A stretch of DNA of 64,000 bases from Arthrobacter celericrescens (GTDB lineage Bacteria > Actinomycetota > Actinomycetes > Actinomycetales > Micrococcaceae), in assembly GCF_003614925.1 (NCBI RefSeq), contig NZ_QYLP01000101.1:1-64000 (forward strand). Direction: 5' to 3'. Position numbers and translations under genes: made by a program. Shown here one piece after another: positions 25,703 to 33,913 of this stretch. The notes below the pieces were generated by a model. It was not told the origin of the DNA, did no database searches, and saw only the letters and a program-made list of their open reading frames with translations. How positions within the stretch are numbered: position 1 is the first letter of the stretch; each line of letters starts with the position of its first letter.

Positions 25703-26611
25703 TTACTCCCTCTTCGCCCGGGTCAGCTCAGCGCGGGCAAGCAGCTCGCCGTCGGCAGGATAGGCGACATGTTCAAGGACCAGGGGATGCGGCGCGGCCA
25801 GGACCGACTTCGCGTCGCGGACACCGGCGAGCAGGCGGTCGTGCATCCACTGCGGAGTCTCCAGCCCCTCCCCCACGCGAAGGGCACCGCCCACCAGGGA
25901 CCTGACCATGTTGTGGCAGAAGGCATCAGCCTGGACGGTGGCGACAATGACGCCGTCCTCCCCGCGCACGAACTCAAAGGCCTGGAGTTCCCGGATGGTG
26001 GTCGCTCCCTCCCGGGGCCGGCAATAGGCCCGGAAGTCCTGGAGGCCCAGCAGTTCGGCCGCTCCGCGGTTCATCAGGGCCTCGTCAAGCGGGGCCTTGT
26101 GCCAGAGGGTCAATCCCCGCAACAGCGGGTCCCAGCGTTCCGGGCCGTCGGCGATCCGGTAGCTGTAGCGGCGCCACAGCGCCGAAAACCGGGCGTCGAA
26201 GCCCGACGGCGCCAGGCCGGCGTCGTGAATCTCAATGGCTCCGCGAATACCACCAGCGCCGTAGTGCCCCTCCAGGACCCTGCTGAGCGCCCCGCGCAAC
26301 TTGCGCTGCAGGGCAACGGCCGGCTCGTACAGTCCACCGCGCGAAAGGCGTGACCACTCCTCCGGCGAGAGGTCCACATGAACCACTTGGCCGCGGGCGT
26401 GCACGCCGGCGTCGGTACGGCCCGCCACGGTGACCCGGACCGGACGGCGGATGACCAGCTCCAGCGCAGACTCAAGGCAGCCCTGCACGGTCCGGAGTCC
26501 GGGCTGCACTGCCCACCCGCTGAACGGCCCGCCGTCATACGACAAATCCATCCGGATACGCAAGAACCCGCCGCCTCCGGAAACGGGGGCAGCGGGTTCC
26601 TGTTCGTTCAT
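25703..26611 (-). CDS. truA: tRNA pseudouridine(38-40) synthase
   Basis: Converts uridines 38-40 in the anticodon arm of many tRNAs to pseudouridine. The 302-residue protein has the family start RIRMDLSYDGGPFSGWA and the catalytic aspartate Asp67 in AGRTDAGVHARGQ. RRYSYRI and HNMVRSLVG are further conserved blocks. It starts 32 bases after rplQ, the usual rpoA-rplQ-truA order, and ends the alpha-operon segment here. Beyond it the accessory region begins. Confidence 0.95.
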   Translation of the reverse strand: MNEQEPAAPVSGGGGFLRIRMDLSYDGGPFSGWAVQPGLRTVQGCLESALELVIRRPVRVTVAGRTDAGVHARGQVVHVDLSPEEWSRLSRGGLYEPAVALQRKLRGALSRVLEGHYGAGGIRGAIEIHDAGLAPSGFDARFSALWRRYSYRIADGPERWDPLLRGLTLWHKAPLDEALMNRGAAELLGLQDFRAYCRPREGATTIRELQAFEFVRGEDGVIVATVQADAFCHNMVRSLVGGALRVGEGLETPQWMHDRLLAGVRDAKSVLAAPHPLVLEHVAYPADGELLARAELTRAKRE

Positions 26612-26643
26612 AGACCCAAGTCTATCGGGAAGAATTCAGCGAA

Positions 26644-27192
26644 TTACTTCTCGTCCTTGGCGGCCTCTTCGGCCGGAGCTTCGGCAGCTTCCTCAGCAGC
26701 CGGAGCCTCTTCGGCAGCAGCTTCGGGAGCCTCTTCGGTCTCGACGACCTCTTCAGCCGGAGCTTCCTCAGCAACCGGGGCAGCCTTCTCGGCAGCCTGG
26801 GTGGCTTCGGCTACAACAGCCTGCTTCGGGGAGAGCGGCTCGAGAACCAGCTCGATGACAGCCATGGGAGCGTTGTCGCCCTTGCGGTTGCCGATCTTGG
26901 TGATGCGGGTGTAGCCGCCATCGCGGTTCTCCACTGCCTGGGCAATGTCGGTGAACAGCTCGTGGACAACGCCCTTGTTGCTGATCAGGCCGAGGACCCG
27001 GCGGCGGGAAGCGAGGTCGCCACGCTTGGCGAAGGTGACCAGGCGCTCTGCGTACGGCTTCAGGCGCTTGGCCTTGGTGACCGTGGTGGTGATGCGCTTG
27101 TGTTCGAACAGCGATGCTGCCAGGTTCGCGAGCATCAGGCGCTCGTGAGCCGGACCGCCTCCGAGGCGCGGACCCTTAGTGGGGGTAGGCAT
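26644..27192 (-). CDS. rplQ: 50S ribosomal protein L17
   Basis: Large-subunit protein near the exit tunnel. The core (MPTPTKGPRLGG to about residue 120) is canonical. The 182-residue length reflects a C-terminal tail of about 60 residues made almost only of Ala, Glu, Pro and Val (for example EEAPAEEVVETEEAPEA), a feature of several actinobacterial L17 proteins. The DNA of this tail is repetitive. The gene lies 63 bases after rpoA. Confidence 0.96.
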   Translation of the reverse strand: MPTPTKGPRLGGGPAHERLMLANLAASLFEHKRITTTVTKAKRLKPYAERLVTFAKRGDLASRRRVLGLISNKGVVHELFTDIAQAVENRDGGYTRITKIGNRKGDNAPMAVIELVLEPLSPKQAVVAEATQAAEKAAPVAEEAPAEEVVETEEAPEAAAEEAPAAEEAAEAPAEEAAKDEK

Positions 27193-27255
27193 AGTAATTT
27201 CTCCTGTAATGAAGGCCGTACTGGTCCGTCCGGGACCCGATGGCCAAGATCTGTG

Positions 27256-28266
27256 TTAGAGCTCGTCGTCGCTGAACGCGGCGTCGTCCTCTTCGATGGC
27301 TGCGGCGCGGGCTGCAAGGTCGAAACCGGGCGGCGAGTCCTTCAGGGACAGGCCCAGTTCCACCAGCTTTGCCTTGACCTCGTCGATGGACTTGGCACCG
27401 AAGTTGCGGATGTCCATCAGGTCAGCCTCGGAGCGGGCAACGAGTTCACCCACGGTGTGGATGCCCTCACGCTTGAGGCAGTTGTAGGAACGGACCGTGA
27501 GGTCCAGATCCTCGATCGGCAGTGCCATGTCGGCAGCCAGGGCTGCGTCGGTGGGCGACGGGCCGATCTCAATACCTTCAGCTGCGGTGTTCAGCTCGCG
27601 GGCCAGACCGAACAGTTCCACCAGGGTGGTGCCTGCGGAAGCGACGGCATCGCGCGGGGCGATGGCCTGCTTGGTCTCGACGTCGACAATCAGCTTGTCG
27701 AAGTCGGTGCGCTGCTCAACACGGGTGGCTTCGACGCGGAAAGTCACCTTCAGGACCGGCGAGTAGATCGAGTCGACCGGGATACGGCCGATCTCGGAGT
27801 CGCCGGACTTGTTCTGAGCTGCCGAAACGTAGCCGCGTCCGCGTTCGATGGTCAGTTCGAGTTCGAACTTGCCCTTCGAGTTCAGCGTGGCGATGTGCAG
27901 ATCCGGGTTGTGGAATTCGACTCCGGCCGGCGGAGCGATGTCCGCGGCGGTGACGACTCCGGGACCCTGCTTGCGCAGGTACGCGACAACCGGCTCATCG
28001 TGCTCGGAGGACACGGAGAGGTTCTTGATGTTCAGGATGATCTCGGTGACATCTTCCTTGACACCCGGAACCGTCGTGAACTCGTGCAGCACGCCATCGA
28101 TCCGGATGCTGGTAACAGCGGCACCGGGGATGGAGGAGAGCAGGGTACGGCGGAGGGAGTTGCCGAGGGTGTAGCCGAAGCCCGGTTCCAGCGGTTCAAT
28201 GATGAAACGCGAGCGGTTCTCGGAGACTACTTCTTCAGACAGAGTGGGGCGCTGTGCAATAAGCAC
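27256..28266 (-). CDS. rpoA: DNA-directed RNA polymerase subunit alpha
   Basis: Scaffold of RNA polymerase assembly. The 336-residue chain has the dimerising N-terminal domain (starting MLIAQRPTLSEEVV, with LEPGFGYTLGNSLRRTLLSS) and, after a linker, the C-terminal DNA- and activator-binding domain (about 245-315, with LTVRSYNCLKREGIHTVGEL). It sits between rpsK and rplQ. No rpsD precedes it. Confidence 0.97.
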   Translation of the reverse strand: MLIAQRPTLSEEVVSENRSRFIIEPLEPGFGYTLGNSLRRTLLSSIPGAAVTSIRIDGVLHEFTTVPGVKEDVTEIILNIKNLSVSSEHDEPVVAYLRKQGPGVVTAADIAPPAGVEFHNPDLHIATLNSKGKFELELTIERGRGYVSAAQNKSGDSEIGRIPVDSIYSPVLKVTFRVEATRVEQRTDFDKLIVDVETKQAIAPRDAVASAGTTLVELFGLARELNTAAEGIEIGPSPTDAALAADMALPIEDLDLTVRSYNCLKREGIHTVGELVARSEADLMDIRNFGAKSIDEVKAKLVELGLSLKDSPPGFDLAARAAAIEEDDAAFSDDEL

Positions 28267-28340
28267 TTAGGTTTCCTTTCGGCGAGCATCCGCTATATGA
28301 CGCAACACAGGTGGTGGAAATCGGCTTGTTTTCCGAAGCT

Positions 28341-28391
28341 GCCGGCCGTGCCCGCCGGACAGGAAAACTGTCCGACGGCGGCACGGCCGGC
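28341..28391 (-). other. Long intergenic hairpin between rpsK and rpoA
   Basis: A stem of GCCGGCCGTGCC with GGCACGGCCGGC, continued by CGCC/GGCG and GGACA/TGTCC, closes around a short A-rich loop. It starts about 15 bases past the rpsK stop. There is no T-tract toward rpoA, so it may be an attenuator, processing or mRNA-stability element instead of a full terminator. Confidence 0.55.
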
Positions 28392-28405
28392 CGCAGCAGA
28401 GTCAA

Positions 28406-28807
28406 TTAGACGCGGCGGCGCTTCGGCGGGCGGCAACCGTTGTGGGCGCTGGGGGTGACGTCCTGGATGGAGCCGACCTCAAGGCCAGCGGCCTGCAGCG
28501 AACGGATTGCGGTCTCGCGTCCGGATCCCGGGCCCTTGACGAAAACGTCGACCTTGCGCAGGCCGTGCTCCTGGGCGCGCTTCGCAGCGGCCTCGGCAGC
28601 CATCTGGGCAGCGAACGGGGTGGACTTACGGGAGCCCTTGAAGCCAACCTCACCGGCGGAAGCCCAGGAGATCACAGCACCGGTCGGGTCCGTGATGGAC
28701 ACGATGGTGTTGTTGAAGGTGCTCTTGATGTGCGCCTGGCCGAGCGCAATATTCTTCTTATCCTTGCGACGCGGCTTACGGACCGCTCCACGAGTCTTGG
28801 GGGGCAT
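28406..28807 (-). CDS. rpsK: 30S ribosomal protein S11
   Basis: Platform protein of the small subunit, 133 residues. It begins MPPKTRGAVRKPRRKDKK and shows the conserved GQAHIKSTFNNTIVSITD and the C-terminal NGCRPPKRRRV. It follows rpsM after 45 bases and precedes rpoA. Confidence 0.97.
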   Translation of the reverse strand: MPPKTRGAVRKPRRKDKKNIALGQAHIKSTFNNTIVSITDPTGAVISWASAGEVGFKGSRKSTPFAAQMAAEAAAKRAQEHGLRKVDVFVKGPGSGRETAIRSLQAAGLEVGSIQDVTPSAHNGCRPPKRRRV

Positions 28808-28852
28808 GTTTTCTCCTACAGAAAAGTTATCGGGTGAAGACGACCGCTATTT

Positions 28853-29230
28853 CTAGCGACCGGCCTTCTTCTTGCCGGCGACGGTACGCTTCGGGCCCTT
28901 GCGGGTACGAGCGTTGGTCTTCGTACGCTGACCGCGTACGGGCAGGCCCTTGCGGTGACGCAGGCCTTCGTAGCTGCCGATCTCGACCTTGCGGCGGATG
29001 TCGGCGGCCACCTCGCGGCGAAGGTCACCCTCAACCTTGTAGTTGCCCTCGATGTAGTCACGCAGCTGAACCAGTTCGGCGTCAGTCAGGTCCTTGACGC
29101 GAACGTCAGCGCTGATGCCGGTGGCAGCCAGGGTTTCCTTTGCACGGGTCTTGCCCACGCCGTAGATGTAAGTAAGCGCAATTTCCAACCGCTTTTCGCG
29201 GGGAATGTCTACGCCAGCGAGACGAGCCAT
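28853..29230 (-). CDS. rpsM: 30S ribosomal protein S13
   Basis: Head protein of the small subunit contacting the P-site tRNA, 125 residues. The ATG at 29230 gives the standard MARLAGVDIPREKR; an in-frame extension upstream is not homologous. The C-terminus is the usual basic tail (RTKTNARTRKGPKRTVAGKK). rpmJ lies 197 bases upstream. Confidence 0.97.
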   Translation of the reverse strand: MARLAGVDIPREKRLEIALTYIYGVGKTRAKETLAATGISADVRVKDLTDAELVQLRDYIEGNYKVEGDLRREVAADIRRKVEIGSYEGLRHRKGLPVRGQRTKTNARTRKGPKRTVAGKKKAGR

Positions 29231-29427
29231 AGTGGCGGTACTCCTTGAATAAACCGGAGGTCGTAGGCAGTACACCCACACTTTCAGTGTGGCCCCAGCC
29301 TCCGACCGGGGGTTCGCTGTCCGGGCTCTGTGTTGCTCAATGTCCCAGCGCAGCTTGTGCTGCCTTTATTTACTTGCGTGGGCACAGCCCAGGTTTGCCC
29401 TTGCGGGCGCTGATTCCCTGGCGGGAA

Positions 29428-29541
29428 TTAGCCCTGGCGCTGCTTGTGGCGCGGGTTCTCGCAGATCACCATGACCCGGCCATTACGGCGGATCACTTTG
29501 CACTTGTCGCAGATCTGCTTAACGCTCGGCTTGACCTTCAT
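29428..29541 (-). CDS. rpmJ: 50S ribosomal protein L36
   Basis: A 37-residue large-subunit protein: MKVKPSVKQICDKCKVIRR, then NGRVMVICENPRHKQRQG. The zinc ligands Cys11, Cys14, Cys27 and His32 are present, so this is the zinc-binding form. The gene lies between infA and rpsM, its normal place. Confidence 0.96.
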   Translation of the reverse strand: MKVKPSVKQICDKCKVIRRNGRVMVICENPRHKQRQG

Positions 29542-29608
29542 GGCGTTCCTTTGCGTGTTGCAGGTGGTCGGCTGGAACGGCTCGGGCTATGCCCTGCCGC
29601 CCAGCAAT

Positions 29609-29830
29609 TTACTTGTAGCGGTAGACGATGCGACCACGTGTGAGGTCGTAAGGGCTCAGCTCCACCACTACGCGGTCCTCAGGGAGAATCCTGATGTAGT
29701 GCTGGCGCATCTTCCCCGAGATGTGTGCGAGAACGATGTGCTTGTTGGTCAGCTCAACGCGAAACATCGCGTTGGGCAGAGCCTCGGTCACAACGCCCTC
29801 GATCTCAATGACCCCGTCCTTCTTGGCCAT
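29609..29830 (-). CDS. infA: Translation initiation factor IF-1
   Basis: A 73-residue OB-fold factor that binds the ribosomal A site during initiation. The start at 29830 gives MAKKDGVIEIEGVV; the rest (NAMFRVELTN, GKMRQHYIRILPEDRV, YDLTRGRIVYRYK) is canonical. It is the first gene of the infA-rpmJ-rpsM-rpsK-rpoA-rplQ-truA series. In many actinobacteria map-adk-secY lie directly upstream; here about 12 kb of other genes intervene before map. Confidence 0.97.
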   Translation of the reverse strand: MAKKDGVIEIEGVVTEALPNAMFRVELTNKHIVLAHISGKMRQHYIRILPEDRVVVELSPYDLTRGRIVYRYK

Positions 29831-30040
29831 ATCCTCCGCTAACTGTTGTTTGCCGCAGTCCTTCCCAAGGGAATCCCCGCGGACGTTTTTGGGTTTTCGG
29901 TTGCCCCCGCCTGCCCACCGGCAGGCCCGGAATTCCGGTTCTGTAAATGGGCGTGGCTGTGCAGACAACCAACAGACAACACTACGCCAAAGCGGGCCGA
30001 ATGTTAAATCGGCTCATGCTAGCGCAGACGCATCGTACTG

Positions 30041-31018
30041 TCACGCCTGCCGGCCGTCCGTTCGGGTGGCGAACGCGCGGAACTCACCTGCCGGCGTCGT
30101 GATGGTTTCCGCCGCGGCAATGCCGTCCAGGATGGCGAGCCGCACCGCCTCGGCGGCCGCGCTTTGCAGGGTGATCAGGGAAACCTGGCGCGCCTGCTCG
30201 CTGCTCCGGTCGAGGGCGACGGCGCCCGTCGCCAGCGCGAAAACGGTGTCACCATCGGCGAGGGTGTGGGAGGGGTTCAGGGCCCGGGCGAGGCCGGCAT
30301 GGGCCGCCGCGGCGGTCCGCTTGCAATCCGCCGGGTCCAGGATCGCGTTGGTGGCGACGACGACGAGCGTGGTGTTCGGTTGCGGGTTTCCTGGCGCTTC
30401 CGGCGCCTCCGCCCCGGCCGGCAGGCCGAGTGCGTTCACCACCGCGATGGCACCCACCACCACGGGCCCGTCCGGGGAAATGGCGTCGAGGGTGAGGGAC
30501 GACGTGCCCACCCCGCCTTTGAACGCGCCCCTGCCGAGCACCGCCCCGGTGCCGGCACCGGTGTTCCCGCGGACGACGTCGGCCTGCTCACCGGATGCTG
30601 CCGCGGCGGCTGCCGCTTCGTAGCCCATGTCCGCGCCGGGCCGGGCGGCAAAGTCGCCGCCGCGCCCCAGGTCGAAGATAGCCGCGGCCGGGACGATCGG
30701 CACCACGCCGCCGGGCACCGGGAAGCCACGGCCCTGCTCCTCGCACCAGCGCTGGGCACCATGCGCCGCGGCCAGTCCGTAGGCACTCCCGCCGGTCAGC
30801 ACCACCGCGTCTACCGTGGGGACAAGTGTGGTGGGATCGAGGGCATCGGTCTCGTGGGTGCCGGGCCCGCCGCCACGGACGTCCACCGAGCCCACGGTTC
30901 CCGGCGGCGGCAGCACCACCGTGACCCCGGACAACCAGCCGCCGCCGATCTTCTGGACGTGCCCCACGCGGATTCCCGGAACATCGGTGATCTTGGATGC
31001 GGTGGTTTTGGATGCCAT
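30041..31018 (-). CDS. P1-family (S58) peptidase, DmpA/NylC-like
   Basis: A predicted N-terminal-nucleophile aminopeptidase or amidohydrolase of the P1/S58 family, about 325 residues from the ATG at 31018 (GTG at 31036 would add six). It contains ITDVPGIRVGHVQ, VVLTGGSAYGLAAAHG and the cleavage region NPQPNTTLVVVATNAIL. By analogy with NylC, autoprocessing should occur between Asn215 and Thr216, freeing Thr as nucleophile. Substrates in the family include D-amino-acid peptides, beta-peptides and nylon oligomers. It stands at the edge of the ABC-transporter locus but is separated from it by a long inverted repeat, so a shared role is uncertain. Confidence 0.85.
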   Translation of the reverse strand: MASKTTASKITDVPGIRVGHVQKIGGGWLSGVTVVLPPPGTVGSVDVRGGGPGTHETDALDPTTLVPTVDAVVLTGGSAYGLAAAHGAQRWCEEQGRGFPVPGGVVPIVPAAAIFDLGRGGDFAARPGADMGYEAAAAAAASGEQADVVRGNTGAGTGAVLGRGAFKGGVGTSSLTLDAISPDGPVVVGAIAVVNALGLPAGAEAPEAPGNPQPNTTLVVVATNAILDPADCKRTAAAAHAGLARALNPSHTLADGDTVFALATGAVALDRSSEQARQVSLITLQSAAAEAVRLAILDGIAAAETITTPAGEFRAFATRTDGRQA

Positions 31019-31052
31019 GGGGCCATTGTGCTCCACGCCGGCCTTAGAGTGG

Positions 31053-31113
31053 GCGCGAACGTACAGTTGAGGCCCCTTTTCCGGCGATTAGGGCCGCAAC
31101 TGTACGTTCGCGC
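31053..31113. repeat. Long inverted repeat (REP-like hairpin)
   Basis: Perfect 17-bp arms (GCGCGAACGTACAGTTG and complement) plus inner GGCCC/GGGCC pairs, between the P1 peptidase gene and the TIM-barrel gene. It has no T-tract. I suspect a dispersed intergenic repeat of Arthrobacter genomes, from memory. Confidence 0.65.
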
Positions 31114-31122
31114 TCATGGGTT

Positions 31123-32178
31123 TTAGCGGGTGGTGACGCCCTCCGCGATGCCGAGCCGGGCGAGGGAGGCACGCAGGGCCTGGGCCGATTCCTGGATGAA
31201 GCGTTCGCCGTCGTACGGAATCGCGCGCAAATCCGTCAGGGAGGGAGCCTCGCCACGGTCGACGCGCGCCTGGTATTCGGCGGCCATTTCGCGGATGCGG
31301 GCCACCTCGGCCGGAGCGAGGTCCGGGTGCACGGCCAGCCATTCGGGGTCGTCCAGGCCGATAGGCAGGTGCAGGGTGGGGCCGGCGTTCTCGATGGAGA
31401 GCGGCAGTTCCGGGTTGGCCGCGTGCAGGATGCCCAGCACGGCGTCCCAGTCGATGGAGCCCTGGCCGATGGGCGCGAAGACCCGGCCGAACACCCCTTC
31501 CTGCTCCCCCAGTACGAAGTCCCTCAGGTGCGTGGCGCGGGTGTACGGCGCCACTCGCCGGGCCGCCGCCACGGGGTCCTCGCCGCGCACCACCACGTTG
31601 GCGGTGTCGAACGTGACGCCCAGGACGTCGGGGCCCACGGACTCCACGAGCCGCACCACCTCGTAGCTGGTGATCTCCTCGTGGGTCTCGATGTTCAGGT
31701 GTACCCCATGGTCGCGGGCCACCGGGGCGAGCAGGCGCAGGAACTTCTCGATCGCCACCAGCTGGTCCGGCCACGGGGCGTCGGTGCGGAAGCGGTCGAA
31801 GACGTAGTAGCCGGGCATGCCGCGCTGGTAGTTGGCGCAGGCCACCCACAGGTCCGTGACCCCGGCGGCCTCGTGTGCAGCCTCGATCATCCTGACCATG
31901 CCGCGGGTGTAGTCGCCGTCGCCCAACCGGCGGACCTGGGGCGCCTCGGCGGCCGCATAGGGGTTGACCTTGGCCAGGCCCATCTGGAGGTAGAGGCCAA
32001 GGTCGTCGGCGCAGGAGCGCACCTCGGCGAGCAGGCCGCGGTCCAGGGTGGGCGAAACATCCATCACGGAGCGGAAGTAGACCCCCTCCATGCCCATCGC
32101 GTGGGCGCGCTCGAGGATCCGGACCGCGGAGTCCTCGGCCTCGTGGGGGATCTTGCTGCCATCAACACCAATACGCAT
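31123..32178 (-). CDS. TIM-barrel sugar-phosphate isomerase/epimerase-like protein
   Basis: A 351-residue member of the xylose-isomerase-like (AP endonuclease 2) superfamily. Candidate metal ligands are visible: HLNIETHEE, GVTFDTANVVVRGEDP, THLRDFVL and LSIENAG. The start at 32178 (MRIGVDGSK) follows AAGGAC. It is last in the ABC operon and is a paralogue of the first gene of that operon (37780-38871), with which it shares the NVVVRGEDP-type block and the G-x-G-x-x-D-W-D pattern. Reaction unknown; isomerisation or epimerisation of a keto- or hydroxy-acid or sugar is inference. Confidence 0.75.
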   Translation of the reverse strand: MRIGVDGSKIPHEAEDSAVRILERAHAMGMEGVYFRSVMDVSPTLDRGLLAEVRSCADDLGLYLQMGLAKVNPYAAAEAPQVRRLGDGDYTRGMVRMIEAAHEAAGVTDLWVACANYQRGMPGYYVFDRFRTDAPWPDQLVAIEKFLRLLAPVARDHGVHLNIETHEEITSYEVVRLVESVGPDVLGVTFDTANVVVRGEDPVAAARRVAPYTRATHLRDFVLGEQEGVFGRVFAPIGQGSIDWDAVLGILHAANPELPLSIENAGPTLHLPIGLDDPEWLAVHPDLAPAEVARIREMAAEYQARVDRGEAPSLTDLRAIPYDGERFIQESAQALRASLARLGIAEGVTTR

Positions 32179-32265
32179 TTTTCTTGTCCTTAGTTGGTTC
32201 TTGAAGTCGTGTGGTGCCCGCCGCGGGACCGGACGCACCGGTTGTCCGCGGCGGGCAGGGTGCCG

Positions 32266-33912
32266 CTAGCGGCCCCAGTTGTAGAAGGAGAACGTGGGCG
32301 AGTACGCGAAGTCCTTGACCGAGGGCGACAGCACGGCCGTGAACTGTGCGCGGTAGAGGATGATGGTGGGCGAATTGGCCCGCCAGGAATCCACCAGCGC
32401 ATTGATGTACGGCAGCTGCGAATCGAGATCGGAAGCGGCATTGAGCTTGTCCATGAGCTCCGGGGTGCCGGGGATGCAGATGTGCTGGTTGTTGAAGGTG
32501 CTGCCGCAGGTCATCTTCTTGCGCAGCTCGTACGCGGCCACCACACCCCCGGTTTCGAACAGCAGGGCCGACTGGTACTTGCCGGTGTTGAACCTGGTGG
32601 CGAACGCCGTGGGCGTCTGCGAGTCGATGTTCACGCGCACCCCGATGTCCTCCCAGGAGGACTTGAGGATGGTGGCGAGCGTGGACACGCCGGGTGAGGA
32701 CGGGTTGATCATGAGGTCGATCTGCGGATCCACCAGGCCCGATTCCTTGACCAGGGCCCGCGCCTTGTCCTTGTCCAACGGCCGGGGCGCCGAACGCTGC
32801 GCGTCGAAGCCCGGGATGCCGGGGACGAAGGGGCCGTAGAAGATGTCCGCGTAGCCGTAGGCCACGCTCGCCTTGATCTGCTCATATGGCACCGCGTAAG
32901 TGAGCGCCTCACGGAGCTTCGGATTCGCCGTGGTGCCCGAGGAGTTGTCCAGGGACACCGTCACCGGGGCGAAGGCCGGCGCGGTGGTCACGCGGCAGCA
33001 GTCCTCCTGGCTCAGCTGGTGGACAACGTAGGGCGGAAGGCCCAAGGTCACGTCGGCTTCGCCGCGGCGGGCCTGCAGCATCAGCGTGGGGATCGAGGTG
33101 ATGAAGTTGACCCGCACCTCCGCTTCCTTGGCCGGTTCGCCGTAGTAGTTCGGGTTCCGGGTGAGGACGGCGTAGTTGTTGGCGACGTATTCGTCCAGCA
33201 CGTAGGGGCCGCTGCTGCTCGCCGTGTGCGAGGCGAGCCATTGGTTGGGCACACCCTTCTTGTCCTCGCCGTGCTCCTTGATGACCTTCGGGTCGTAGAT
33301 CGAGCCGCGGCTCTGGGCCAGGGTCACCAGGATTGCCGGATAGGGCCGGGAGAGTTCCATGCGCACCGTTTCCGGGTCCACTACGACGACGTTGCTGATC
33401 AGCGGCGGATCCGTCAGGCCGATCTGCAGGCCGAGGGCGCCGCAGCCGCCGATGGTGAGGTTGCGCATGATCGAGTAGCGCACGGCTTCGGCGTCCAGCG
33501 GGTTGCCGTTGGCGAACTTCGCCCCGGGGTGCAGTTTGAAGGTGTACGACTTCCCGTCCGGGGACACGGTCCACGAGGTTGCCAGGTCGCCCTTGACCCG
33601 TTCGGGCTCGTTGACCGCCACGAGGGTGCCGTCCTTCTGCGGTTCCTCGTCGAGCCTGACCAGGCGGGCGTAGAAGTTGGTGGCGAAGCTGTTCTCATTG
33701 CCCGCGCATACGAACGCGGGGTCGATGTTGGTCAGGGAGGCGGCCCAGTTCACGGTGAAGGGCCGTTCGCCGGTGCCGGAGGACGCCGCGGGCTGGGCAC
33801 AGCCGGCCAGGCCACCGGACAGGGCGAGCAGGCCCACGGCGGCGAGCGCCGCCGTCGTCCGCTTCATCAGCCCCGCCTTCGCGGCTGCCGTCCATTTCGG
33901 GAGGGTCAACAT
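32266..33912 (-). CDS. ABC transporter substrate-binding lipoprotein, family 5
   Basis: A 548-residue extracytoplasmic solute receptor of the oligopeptide/dipeptide/nickel class. The signal peptide ends in LAGC (Cys38), making it a lipoprotein. Conserved features are the opening strand PFTVNWAASLTNIDPAF, SPDGKSYTFKLHPGAKFANG and the C-terminal LYRAQFTAVLSPSVKDF. The start at 33912 lies one base after the ATPase stop and behind GGAAGG. Its place last after the ATPases is unusual, since the receptor gene often comes first. Ligand unknown; co-located hydrolases suggest a peptide-like or nitrogenous compound. Confidence 0.88.
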   Translation of the reverse strand: MLTLPKWTAAAKAGLMKRTTAALAAVGLLALSGGLAGCAQPAASSGTGERPFTVNWAASLTNIDPAFVCAGNENSFATNFYARLVRLDEEPQKDGTLVAVNEPERVKGDLATSWTVSPDGKSYTFKLHPGAKFANGNPLDAEAVRYSIMRNLTIGGCGALGLQIGLTDPPLISNVVVVDPETVRMELSRPYPAILVTLAQSRGSIYDPKVIKEHGEDKKGVPNQWLASHTASSSGPYVLDEYVANNYAVLTRNPNYYGEPAKEAEVRVNFITSIPTLMLQARRGEADVTLGLPPYVVHQLSQEDCCRVTTAPAFAPVTVSLDNSSGTTANPKLREALTYAVPYEQIKASVAYGYADIFYGPFVPGIPGFDAQRSAPRPLDKDKARALVKESGLVDPQIDLMINPSSPGVSTLATILKSSWEDIGVRVNIDSQTPTAFATRFNTGKYQSALLFETGGVVAAYELRKKMTCGSTFNNQHICIPGTPELMDKLNAASDLDSQLPYINALVDSWRANSPTIILYRAQFTAVLSPSVKDFAYSPTFSFYNWGR

Positions 33913-33913
33913 G

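Noticed and set aside
25384..25905. Plus-strand reading frames opposite truA and its downstream region
   Set aside because: They overlap the confidently assigned truA on the other strand and show no family features; at most some decayed coding sequence exists before 25702.
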